Assembly: GCA_041391925.1 (NCBI GenBank)
Contig: JAWKNA010000003.1
Location: 62,001 to 126,000 of the forward strand
From: JBPOFM01 sp041391925
GTDB lineage: Bacteria > Bacteroidota > Bacteroidia > Flavobacteriales > Flavobacteriaceae
Length of the DNA: 64,000 nucleotides
Direction: 5' to 3'
Positions 42,460 through 50,633 of the stretch are shown one piece after another. Each line of letters opens with the position of its first letter. Within the stretch, counting starts at the first letter, position 1. The position numbers and the translations under genes are program-made. The notes under the pieces are model-generated. The model was not told the DNA's origin. It did no database searches and saw only the letters and a program-made list of their open reading frames with translations.

Positions 42460-43233
42460 TTAGACGTTAGATTTTAGATAGCACGTTTTTGTAGGAGTTG
42501 ATTTATCGGTCTTTTGTAGTTTAAGGAAAAAATCTTCATTCTCTTCAAAAGCCGTACCTATGACCACCATATCTGCTCCTGAATGATACGCATTCTCTAA
42601 CTGTTTTTTGGTTTTAATGCCACCTCCGACAATCAACGGAATTGAAATATTTGCTTTTACCTTTGAAACAATCTCTGACGGCACCGAATGCAAGGCACCA
42701 CTTCCTGCTTCGAGATAGATAAGTCTCATTCCCAATAACTCGCCAGCTTTTGCGGTATCTATGATTTGTTGAACATCGGTTCGAGACATCGGTTTTGTGT
42801 TTGTGACTCTCTGTACAGACGTTTCCTTGCCGTTTTCTATAAGAATGTAACCAGTTGGAATTACTTCAAGGTTAGTGTGCTTTAACGTTGAAACCGCTTC
42901 GACGTGTTTTCCAATCAAATACTCTGGATTTCTCCCAGAAATCAATGACAAAAACAAAAGCACATCTGCTTTATCTGTGATTTGAGTGACATCGCCTGGG
43001 AATAGAAAAATGGGCAAGCTTGAATATTTCTTGATTTCGGAAACCAAAAGGTCTGTATCGTGCTCATCAACAGTACTTCCTCCAACAAAAATGTGTGTGG
43101 CAATGGTTTCATTCACTTTTGAGATGAAACTTGAAACATTTTCCAATTTCATCTTTTCTGGGTCAATCAGGACTGCCAGAAGTTGTGCTCCCTTTGCTTT
43201 TGAATGTAATATCTCTTCGTAAAAGTTTCTCAT
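42460..43233 (-). CDS. Geranylgeranylglyceryl/heptaprenylglyceryl phosphate synthase
   Basis: 257 residues, TIM barrel. It joins sn-glycerol-1-phosphate to a polyprenyl diphosphate, giving an archaeal-type ether lipid precursor; many Flavobacteriia carry this group II enzyme without making archaeal membranes. Motifs: LIDPEKM (22-28), VGGSTVDEHDTDLL, YLEAGSGALHSVP and the phosphate-binding LIVGGGIKTKKQL and GADMVVIGTAFEEN at the end. The stop overlaps nothing downstream; its start base coincides with the last base of the phosphopantetheinyl transferase gene. Confidence 0.92.
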   Translation of the reverse strand: MRNFYEEILHSKAKGAQLLAVLIDPEKMKLENVSSFISKVNETIATHIFVGGSTVDEHDTDLLVSEIKKYSSLPIFLFPGDVTQITDKADVLLFLSLISGRNPEYLIGKHVEAVSTLKHTNLEVIPTGYILIENGKETSVQRVTNTKPMSRTDVQQIIDTAKAGELLGMRLIYLEAGSGALHSVPSEIVSKVKANISIPLIVGGGIKTKKQLENAYHSGADMVVIGTAFEENEDFFLKLQKTDKSTPTKTCYLKSNV

Positions 43234-43859
43234 TAAGTCGTTACATAAGCGCAGGTAAATCCTTCAAATTCCAAAAAGTGCGTGTTGTATCTGTATTTCT
43301 TTCCTTCGTAATCAATCCAAGCAACCGTTTCACCATCTTCCAGCATAAATGGAATCACAAAAAAATGCTCCCTGAACAACATTCCAGGCGTGGCGAATAG
43401 TTTATATAAAGACTCTTTGATGCCCCAAATGACGGTCAGTTTTTTGATGTAATCGTCTGCTTCTTTATCTAAATAATCAAATTCATAATCTACAAACTTA
43501 TGAGCGATGATTTTGATTTTCTCACGTTGTTTTTCAATATCAATCCCAACTTCCTGCTCACTCACAATGATTGCTGAAAAGGTAAACGAATGTGTGATGG
43601 AGATATGTTTTCCGTCTCTTAAATGCGGTTTTCCATTGTCATCATAGTACAAATCTTTGTCTTCATAACCGAATTCCGCCAGCAAATGCCTCACACTTAA
43701 AAAACCACGTTGGTGCAATTCACTTTTCATACCCAAAACCCGCTGCATACACACATCGCGCAGGTCGATTGGTTTCATCAACTCTTCATAAGACTCTGTA
43801 ATCTTCCAAATTTTAACAGTCGTATAGGAATTTGGCGTAAGGGTTTTGTATAATGGCAT
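43233..43859 (-). CDS. 4'-phosphopantetheinyl transferase
   Basis: 208 residues of the Sfp/AcpT superfamily, which moves 4'-phosphopantetheine from coenzyme A to carrier proteins. Visible motifs: ISITHSF, VGIDIEKQREK (Mg-binding Asp), and WGIKESLYKLF near 145-155, which together bind CoA and Mg2+. The cognate carrier protein is not in the window. First gene of the long minus-strand operon reaching to arfB. It is divergent from ahcY. Confidence 0.92.
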   Translation of the reverse strand: MPLYKTLTPNSYTTVKIWKITESYEELMKPIDLRDVCMQRVLGMKSELHQRGFLSVRHLLAEFGYEDKDLYYDDNGKPHLRDGKHISITHSFTFSAIIVSEQEVGIDIEKQREKIKIIAHKFVDYEFDYLDKEADDYIKKLTVIWGIKESLYKLFATPGMLFREHFFVIPFMLEDGETVAWIDYEGKKYRYNTHFLEFEGFTCAYVTT

Positions 43860-43882
43860 TTAGATTTGTCGAAGTTATTGAT

Positions 43883-43890
43883 TATCTTTG
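43883..43890 (+). promoter_or_regulatory. -7 promoter box (TATCTTTG) of ahcY
   Basis: A TAnnTTTG match 37 bases before the ahcY ATG, in the divergent intergenic region. Confidence 0.45.
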
Positions 43891-43927
43891 CATTCGCTTA
43901 ATGAAATAAGATAACAAATATACAATT

Positions 43928-45244
43928 ATGGAAACAAAAACAATGCCTTACGTACCTTACAAAGTCAAAGACATGTCGCTTGCGGCTTGGGGAAGAAAAG
44001 AGATAGAATTGGCCGAAGCTGAAATGCCAGGTTTGATGAGCCTTCGTGAAGAATATGGAGATTCACAGCCTTTGAAAGGTGCTCGTATTGCTGGTTGTTT
44101 GCATATGACCATCCAAACTGCTGTATTGATTGAAACCTTAAAAGCTCTTGGTGCTGAAGTGACTTGGAGCTCTTGTAATATTTTCTCAACGCAAGACCAA
44201 GCAGCTGCTGCTATTGCTGCTGCTGGAATTCCAGTGTATGCTTGGAAAGGCATGAATGAGGAAGAATTTGACTGGTGTATCGAGCAAACCTTGTTTTTTG
44301 GTGAAGACAGAAAGCCTTTGAATATGATTCTTGATGATGGTGGCGATTTAACCAATATGGTATTTGACAAATATCCTGAATTGATGGCTGGCATCAACGG
44401 CTTGTCTGAAGAAACCACAACTGGTGTTCACAGACTTTATGAGCGTATGAAAAAAGGCACGTTGTCAATGCCAGCGATTAACGTGAATGATTCTGTTACC
44501 AAATCTAAATTTGACAACAAATATGGTTGTAAAGAAAGTGCAGTGGATGCTGTGCGTCGTGCTACCGATGTTATGTTGGCTGGAAAACGTGTGGTAGTTT
44601 GTGGTTATGGTGATGTTGGTAAAGGTACTGCAGCTTCTTTTAAAGGCGCTGGAAGTATTGTGACTGTTACTGAAATCGACCCAATCTGTGCACTGCAAGC
44701 TGCGATGGACGGTTATGAAGTAAAGCGTTTGGAAACTGTGGTTGGTAACGCTGATATTGTCATTACTACTACAGGTAATAAAGACATCGTACAAGGAAAG
44801 CATTTTGAAATGATGAAAGATAAAACCATCGTTTGTAACATTGGTCACTTCGACAATGAAATCGAAATGTCTTGGTTGAACAAAAACCACGGAAACACGA
44901 AAGTTGAAATCAAACCACAGGTTGATAAATATACCGTAAACGGGAAAGATATCATCATTTTGGCTGAAGGTCGTTTGGTGAATTTAGGATGTGCTACTGG
45001 TCATCCAAGTTTTGTGATGAGTAACTCGTTTACCAACCAAACATTGGCGCAAATTGAATTGTGGACCAACAGAGATGCTTATGAAAACAAAGTGTATATG
45101 TTGCCGAAGCATTTGGATGAAAAAGTTGCCAAATTGCACTTGGAGAAAATCGGTGTTGAGTTGACAGAGCTTCGTGAGGAGCAAGCAGAATACATTGGTG
45201 TTCCTGTAGAAGGTCCATATAAACCGGAATATTACAGATACTAA
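43928..45244 (+). CDS. ahcY: Adenosylhomocysteinase
   Basis: 438 residues. It hydrolyses S-adenosylhomocysteine, the by-product of methyltransfer, to adenosine and homocysteine, using bound NAD. Motifs: LDDGGDLTN near 138, the NAD-binding GYGDVGKGTAASFKGAGS near 223-240, GHFDNEIEM, and the C-terminal KPEYYRY, with the penultimate Tyr and the Lys that reach into the neighbouring subunit's NAD site. Strong promoter box and terminator frame the gene; probably highly expressed. Confidence 0.97.
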   Translation: METKTMPYVPYKVKDMSLAAWGRKEIELAEAEMPGLMSLREEYGDSQPLKGARIAGCLHMTIQTAVLIETLKALGAEVTWSSCNIFSTQDQAAAAIAAAGIPVYAWKGMNEEEFDWCIEQTLFFGEDRKPLNMILDDGGDLTNMVFDKYPELMAGINGLSEETTTGVHRLYERMKKGTLSMPAINVNDSVTKSKFDNKYGCKESAVDAVRRATDVMLAGKRVVVCGYGDVGKGTAASFKGAGSIVTVTEIDPICALQAAMDGYEVKRLETVVGNADIVITTTGNKDIVQGKHFEMMKDKTIVCNIGHFDNEIEMSWLNKNHGNTKVEIKPQVDKYTVNGKDIIILAEGRLVNLGCATGHPSFVMSNSFTNQTLAQIELWTNRDAYENKVYMLPKHLDEKVAKLHLEKIGVELTELREEQAEYIGVPVEGPYKPEYYRY

Positions 45245-45270
45245 ATTGAGCGCTTCTCTTTTAGACATAA

Positions 45271-45299
45271 GACCCTTGCAGAGATGTGAGGGTTTTTTA
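45271..45299 (+). terminator. ahcY terminator
   Basis: ACCCT...AGGGT hairpin with an inner TGCA/TGTG region, followed by TTTTTTAT. Confidence 0.65.
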
Positions 45300-45349
45300 T
45301 TTATAGATTAAACCATAACCTTACAAATTATGCTTAACTTTAGTTTGCT

Positions 45350-45820
45350 ATGGTTTATGATGAAGAAAATATAATCGTCCCAAGATTCAACGAAGCATCA
45401 GGTTTCTATACCACGAAGAAACGCTCAAAGATGATGAGCAAAATTCGTGGAAAGAACACAAAACCTGAAATGCTTTTCAGAAAAGCACTTTGGCGGAAGC
45501 ATGTGAGATATCGTGTCGATAGCAAAAAACTTCCCGGTCGACCTGATGTTTCCATTGAAAAATACAAACTTGCCATTTTTATTGATGGCGAATTTTGGCA
45601 TGGCTACAATTGGGATGAACGAAAGGATAAAATCAAAAGCAATCGCAAGTTTTGGATTCCGAAGATAGAGCGCAATATGCAGCGCGATAGACAAGTCAAT
45701 CGGCAATTAGCTGAAATGGGTTATACCGTTTTTCGATTTTGGGACCACGAAATCAAACAGGATTTGGACAAATGCATCAATGATATTTTGGTGTTTATCG
45801 CCATTGGGCAAAATGACTAG
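45350..45820 (+). CDS. vsr: Very-short-patch-repair (Vsr)-type endonuclease
   Basis: 156 residues. Vsr enzymes nick 5' of T:G mismatches that arise by deamination of 5-methylcytosine. Motifs: KKRSKMMSKIRGKNTKPEML (residues 23-42), the catalytic LPGRPDVSIEKYKLAIFIDGEFWHGYNW block with Asp and His, and MGYTVFRFWDHEI. The usual Cys in FVDGCFWHGH is Glu here. No cytosine methyltransferase gene is nearby, so it is a solitary copy. Confidence 0.88.
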   Translation: MVYDEENIIVPRFNEASGFYTTKKRSKMMSKIRGKNTKPEMLFRKALWRKHVRYRVDSKKLPGRPDVSIEKYKLAIFIDGEFWHGYNWDERKDKIKSNRKFWIPKIERNMQRDRQVNRQLAEMGYTVFRFWDHEIKQDLDKCINDILVFIAIGQND

Positions 45821-45822
45821 CA

Positions 45823-45853
45823 AACCTGACAGGTTTTGAAAACCTGTCAGGTT
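45823..45853. terminator. Palindrome/terminator between vsr and the S46 peptidase gene
   Basis: AACCTGACAGGTTTTGAAAACCTGTCAGGTT is a perfect palindrome of 31 bases, quoted here in two halves: AACCTGACAGGTTTT and its complement. Such AACCTGACAGG palindromes recur in flavobacterial intergenic regions; here it sits between converging genes. Confidence 0.65.
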
Positions 45854-45859
45854 CTATTG

Positions 45860-47962
45860 CTATTTCTTCTTTTTGTTCTTCTTTGGATGCACCAATTTCA
45901 TTTCATCAATCAAATGTTTGGCGCCTGCATATTTATCGACAATGAACAACACATAGCGTAAATCGACCATAATATTTCGGCAGATTTCTGGGCTGTAATA
46001 CATATCACTCATTGTACCTTCCCAAACACGGTCAAAATTCAAACCTATCAGATTTCCATTGGCATCAATCGCTGGACTTCCAGAGTTTCCTCCTGTCGTA
46101 TGATTCGTTCCGATGAAACACACAGGCAATTTCCCGTTTGAATCGGCATACTGACCATAGTCTTTTTTGGCATATAAATCCATCAGCTTTTCTGGCAAAT
46201 CAAACTCATAATCACCTGGAATGTATTTTTCAATCACACCATCTAAATAGGTCACAGGCTCATAGTACACCGCATCTCTTGGCTCATACCCTTTTACCTT
46301 TCCGTAGGTAACACGAAGCGTACTATTGGCATCTGGGAAATAACGTTGTTTTGGCAATACTTCCATCAGCGCTTTCATATACTGCTTTTCGAGTCCATTG
46401 ATTTGGTCATTAAGAGCTTGAAATTTGGGGTCCAATTCCGTATAAAACTCAACGATTAATGGCTTTGCATAGCTGTAAGCAGCATCATTGTTCAATTTTT
46501 CCAATACGTCAGATGAATTGCCTTCTAAAACCTTTTTGGCACTTTCCAAAGATGTGAAAGCCGTTTTTTCATAAATCGACGCATCTACATTCTTGGTGTA
46601 CAAAGGCATCACGCCTTCAAACACACCTTTGTCAACCTCTGCATTAAAATCCTTAAAACTACCTTCCAATCGTGCAAGCGTTGACGCCCTTGCCTTGTCG
46701 AACGCCTCTTCACCATTGGCTGCCGCGGCTTCCATTTGAGACAAACGGAACATCAACTGCATCAATTCATTGGTTCTTACAAACACCTCAACAAATTGGC
46801 CTCTTTTCACCCGAACATCTTCAATTTCTTTGTAAAGCCGTTCCAATTCCGGCAGAATGGTTCCGTATTTGTTTTCCAACCCTTTTGCTTTCAACTGTTG
46901 CGTAAAATCAGCCTCCATTTTGCGTTTGATGGCAACGGCGCCACTCTTTTCTATTCCCTGATTTTCACCAATCCATTTCTTCCAAGCATTGGCAATACGA
47001 GCTTGTTTTGATGCGTATTGAATACGGATTTGGTCATCGGTTTTCATATAAGCATCAATCACTTTTAAGGCAGCACCTCTTATCGCAATATTGGCAGGAT
47101 TGACTTTCTTCACAGTTTGCTCAACAGCGATGGCAGGTAAATATTCATCAGTAGTTCCTGGGAACCCGAATACCATTGTAAAATCATCTTCACTGATGCC
47201 ATCTAAAGAAACAGGCAAGAAATGTTTTGGCGTAAACGGCACATTGTCTTTTGAGTATTTTGCAGGTCGATTGTTTTTATCAGCATAAATCCTGAACAAT
47301 GAAAAATCACCTGTATGACGTGGCCAAACCCAATTATCAGTATCGCTACCAAACTTTCCAATACTGCTCGGCGGCGCGCCAACCAAACGAATATCTTCAT
47401 ATCGCTCGGTCACGAACAAGAAATACTGGTTGCCTTTATAAAATGCTTTGATTTTAGTGTCTTGCCAAGCTTCCTTTGTAGCAGCTCTTTCAACAGCGTT
47501 GCTATTTGTACCGATTTTTGACTGCTGTTCTTTATCATTCATAGTATCTGTAACACCTTCCAAAACCTGTTTGGTGACATCTTCAATTCTTACGATAAAT
47601 TCTACATACAAGCCTTCATTCGGCAATTCTTCATTAAGATTCATTGCCCAAAATCCATCTTTCAAATAATCATTTTCCAGAGAGGAATGCGATTGAATTT
47701 GACTAAAACCGCAATGATGATTCGTCAAAATCAAGCCTTTTGGAGAAATCACTTCACTTGTACAACCTCCATTAAAATGACCTATAGCATCTTTTAAACT
47801 GGAATTATTAACATCATAAATGTCTTTTGCTGTAAGCTTGCTGCCCAAACTCTGCATTTCGCTTTCGTTCATACCTTGCAGCAACGACGGAATCCACATA
47901 CCACCTTGTTGGGCAGACACTTGAAGCGTGATAAAAAGAACTATAATTTTAATGAATCTCAT
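45860..47962 (-). CDS. S46 family dipeptidyl peptidase, DPP11-like
   Basis: 700 residues from ATG 47962, which begins a signal peptide (FIKIIVLFITLQVSAQ); the upstream start at 48001 would bury it. Catalytic triad segments: LTNHHCGF (His), DTDNWVWPRHTGDFSLFR (Asp) and TTGGNSGSPAIDANG (Ser). Near the C-terminus LNFDRVWEGTM has Arg at about residue 645, equivalent to Arg673 of Porphyromonas gingivalis DPP11; DPP7 has Gly. DPP11 removes dipeptides after Asp or Glu. Periplasmic peptide degradation, useful for growth on protein. A basic KKNKKKK tail ends the protein. Confidence 0.92.
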   Translation of the reverse strand: MRFIKIIVLFITLQVSAQQGGMWIPSLLQGMNESEMQSLGSKLTAKDIYDVNNSSLKDAIGHFNGGCTSEVISPKGLILTNHHCGFSQIQSHSSLENDYLKDGFWAMNLNEELPNEGLYVEFIVRIEDVTKQVLEGVTDTMNDKEQQSKIGTNSNAVERAATKEAWQDTKIKAFYKGNQYFLFVTERYEDIRLVGAPPSSIGKFGSDTDNWVWPRHTGDFSLFRIYADKNNRPAKYSKDNVPFTPKHFLPVSLDGISEDDFTMVFGFPGTTDEYLPAIAVEQTVKKVNPANIAIRGAALKVIDAYMKTDDQIRIQYASKQARIANAWKKWIGENQGIEKSGAVAIKRKMEADFTQQLKAKGLENKYGTILPELERLYKEIEDVRVKRGQFVEVFVRTNELMQLMFRLSQMEAAAANGEEAFDKARASTLARLEGSFKDFNAEVDKGVFEGVMPLYTKNVDASIYEKTAFTSLESAKKVLEGNSSDVLEKLNNDAAYSYAKPLIVEFYTELDPKFQALNDQINGLEKQYMKALMEVLPKQRYFPDANSTLRVTYGKVKGYEPRDAVYYEPVTYLDGVIEKYIPGDYEFDLPEKLMDLYAKKDYGQYADSNGKLPVCFIGTNHTTGGNSGSPAIDANGNLIGLNFDRVWEGTMSDMYYSPEICRNIMVDLRYVLFIVDKYAGAKHLIDEMKLVHPKKNKKKK

Positions 47963-48047
47963 AACTTTTGATTTTGTAAAAACCAAAGATAAAAAAGCCA
48001 CCCATTAAATTATATTTTTTCATTATTTTATAGTTCATTTAACAACT

Positions 48048-49190
48048 ATGACACACACTTCAAAACTGCCCAATGTTGGCACTACGATTTTTACGGTGAT
48101 GAGCGCCTTGGCCAATGAACATAATGCCATTAACCTATCTCAAGGATTTCCAAATTTCAAAAGTGACCAGAAATTGATTGATTTGGTGAGCAATGCGATG
48201 AATTCTGGCTATAACCAATATGCGCCAATGGCTGGAAATATGGAATTACGCGTCGCTATTGCCAATAAATTTGAAAAGCTTTACAACACATTTTACAATC
48301 CTGATACGGAAATCACGGTGACAGCTGGTGCCACACAGGCCATTTTTACTATCATTTCGGCTTTTGTCAAAAAAGATGACGAAGTGATAATTTTTCGACC
48401 TGCTTATGATTGTTATGAACCTGCGATTGAACTCAATGGTGGCAAGACTATTTCTGTGCAACTGAAAGCACCAGATTATAAAGTCAATTGGGAGGACGTA
48501 AAACAACTCATCAATCCGAAAACCAAAATGGTCATCATCAACACACCACAAAACCCAAGTGGTACTGTGTTTTCAAGGGAGGATATGTTGAAACTGCAAG
48601 AATTGTTGAAAGGCACAGACGTTATTCTTTTGAGTGATGAAGTGTATGAACATATTATTTTTGATGGCGAACAACATCAAAGCGCTTGTTTGTTTTCAGA
48701 TTTAAAATCGAGAAGTTTCGTGGTGGCATCCTTCGGAAAAACATTTCATAATACTGGATGGAAAATGGGTTATTGTTGTGCGCCAAAAGAATTAATGGTT
48801 GAATTCCAAAAAGTGCATCAATTTAATGTGTTCTGTGTGAACCATCCCACGCAAAAGGCTTTGGCAGACTATCTTCAAGAACCCAATCACTATTTGGAAT
48901 TATCTGAATTTTATCAACAGAAGCGCGATTTATTTTTGAGTTTGATTGAAAACTCCAGATTCAACATCACAGCTTCAAAAGGCACCTATTTTCAAGTGCT
49001 GAATTATTCAGAAATCACTGATGAAACAGATATTGATTTTGCCAAGCGATTGACGATAGAATATAAACTTGCATCGATACCAATGTCTGTTTTTAATGAA
49101 GACCAACAAGACTTTAAAGTTTTGAGATTTTGTTTTGCCAAAACCGATGAGACACTTAAAAAAGCTGCTGATATTTTGAACCGAATTTGA
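48048..49190 (+). CDS. Methionine aminotransferase-like class I aminotransferase
   Basis: 380 residues, pyridoxal-phosphate fold type I. Motifs: INLSQGFPNF near 28, TVTAGATQAIF, NTPQNPSGTVFS, LSDEVYEHIIFDG, and SFGKTFHNTGWKMGYC with the PLP lysine. It resembles YbdL-type methionine aminotransferases. The omega-amidase-type nitrilase lies two genes downstream on the same strand; the two enzymes act in succession in methionine salvage, which supports the call. Exact amino-acid preference cannot be read from the sequence. Confidence 0.9.
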   Translation: MTHTSKLPNVGTTIFTVMSALANEHNAINLSQGFPNFKSDQKLIDLVSNAMNSGYNQYAPMAGNMELRVAIANKFEKLYNTFYNPDTEITVTAGATQAIFTIISAFVKKDDEVIIFRPAYDCYEPAIELNGGKTISVQLKAPDYKVNWEDVKQLINPKTKMVIINTPQNPSGTVFSREDMLKLQELLKGTDVILLSDEVYEHIIFDGEQHQSACLFSDLKSRSFVVASFGKTFHNTGWKMGYCCAPKELMVEFQKVHQFNVFCVNHPTQKALADYLQEPNHYLELSEFYQQKRDLFLSLIENSRFNITASKGTYFQVLNYSEITDETDIDFAKRLTIEYKLASIPMSVFNEDQQDFKVLRFCFAKTDETLKKAADILNRI

Positions 49191-49294
49191 TTGAAAGACT
49201 TATTTTTGAATCCTCAAAACTATGTTAAATTAACCCTAAACAAGTGACTTTTTCTTATTTTATGGGTTTAATAAGTAAACAAAACTAATAAATT

Positions 49295-49846
49295 ATGAAA
49301 CTCTGGATTTTATTCGTCTTTTTAGGATTAGGATTAATGGTAAACGCACAAGAAGTGGAACACGAAGGTGTTAAGTATGTGATTAAAGGTGAAACCATTT
49401 TGAAAGATGGGAAAGATGTAACTTCAACATTATCAGAAGAAAAAAGAAAAGAAATTCGAGCTATTTTTGACAAAACAAAAGCAGCCACTCTAGATGCCGA
49501 AGCCAAAGCAAAATTAGCCGCTCAAGAACAAAAAGAAGCTGAAAAGGCTGCCGAAAAGTTGGCAAAAGAGCAAAAAGAAGCTCAAAAAGCGATTGAAAAG
49601 GCCGAGAAAGCCCAAAAACAAGCAGAAAGAGAGCAAAAACGAGCTGAAAAAGAATTAAAACAAAAGCAGAAAGCCCAAGATGCCTTTGAAAAAGCGACCA
49701 AAAAACTGGAGCAAAACCAAGACAAATACGAAAAACTAAAGCGCAAAGGAAAGTTATCACCAAATGATGAAGAAAAATGGCTTAAGAAACTTGAAAATTA
49801 CAAGGAGGACCTGGAGAAAGCCAAAAAGAAATTAAAAAAGTCATAA
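49295..49846 (+). CDS. Exported coiled-coil protein
   Basis: 183 residues. Signal peptide MKLWILFVFLGLGLMVNAQ, then a short region (EHEGVKYVIKGETILKDGKDV), then from ~45 to the end an almost continuous Ala/Glu/Lys/Gln-rich helix that would form a long coiled coil. No family beyond low-complexity coiled coil. It ends one base before the omega-amidase start, so co-transcribed with it; a functional link is not evident. Confidence 0.7.
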   Translation: MKLWILFVFLGLGLMVNAQEVEHEGVKYVIKGETILKDGKDVTSTLSEEKRKEIRAIFDKTKAATLDAEAKAKLAAQEQKEAEKAAEKLAKEQKEAQKAIEKAEKAQKQAEREQKRAEKELKQKQKAQDAFEKATKKLEQNQDKYEKLKRKGKLSPNDEEKWLKKLENYKEDLEKAKKKLKKS

Positions 49847-49847
49847 A

Positions 49848-50633
49848 CTGGCCACACAAGATTTACATATAGCTTTAATTCAACCTATTTTAGTTTGGGA
49901 ACATCCTGAACAGAATAGGTTGAATTTTACCAAACATATCGAAAACCTTCCAGATACTGTTGATTTGGTGGTGCTACCAGAAATGTTCACCACAGGCTTT
50001 ACAATGAAAGCCAGTGAGGTCGCGGAAACTATGGATGGTAACACCGTTAAATGGATGGTGGCGCTTGCCAAAAAACAAAAATTGGCTATTACAGGAAGTA
50101 TCGTTATTAAAGAAAATGGTAATTTCTATAATCGGTTATTGTTTGTTTATCCTGATGGTACATTTAAAACCTATGATAAGCGTCATACATTTACCTTGGC
50201 CGGCGAACATAACACCTATACAGCTGGCTCACATAAATTGATTGTTGATTATAAAGGCTGGAAACTATGTCCTCTTGTTTGTTATGATTTACGTTTCCCT
50301 GTTTGGGCTCGAAATGTTGAGGATTATGATGTTTTAATCTACGTTGCCAATTGGCCAAAAGTGAGAATGACTGCTTGGGATGCTTTGTTAAAAGCTCGCG
50401 CTATCGAAAATATGTGTTTTTGTATTGGTGTGAATCGCGTGGGTTTGGATGGCAACAATCATGAGTATACAGGCCACTCGTCTACTTATGATGTGTTGGG
50501 AAATCGATTGGACTCCATTACTGGAGATAAAGAAGTGACTGAAATTGTTACACTTTCCAAAAGAGAATTGGAGACGTATCGCGCAAAACTTAATTTTTTA
50601 AATGACAAAGACGATTTTAGTCTAAAAGTGTAA
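49848..50633 (+). CDS. Omega-amidase-type nitrilase (YafV-like), CTG start
   Basis: 261 residues if started at CTG 49848. Homology-like N-terminus DLHIALIQPILVWEHPEQNRLNF is encoded upstream of the first alternative (TTG 49920), which would delete the first beta strand. Catalytic Glu in LPEMFTTGF, Lys in YDKRHTF and Cys in CPLVCYDLRFPVW make the nitrilase triad. Omega-amidases hydrolyse alpha-ketoglutaramate or alpha-ketosuccinamate left by glutamine-linked transamination, fitting the nearby aminotransferase. No ATG exists in frame upstream of 49848 before a stop codon. Confidence 0.88.
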   Translation: MATQDLHIALIQPILVWEHPEQNRLNFTKHIENLPDTVDLVVLPEMFTTGFTMKASEVAETMDGNTVKWMVALAKKQKLAITGSIVIKENGNFYNRLLFVYPDGTFKTYDKRHTFTLAGEHNTYTAGSHKLIVDYKGWKLCPLVCYDLRFPVWARNVEDYDVLIYVANWPKVRMTAWDALLKARAIENMCFCIGVNRVGLDGNNHEYTGHSSTYDVLGNRLDSITGDKEVTEIVTLSKRELETYRAKLNFLNDKDDFSLKV

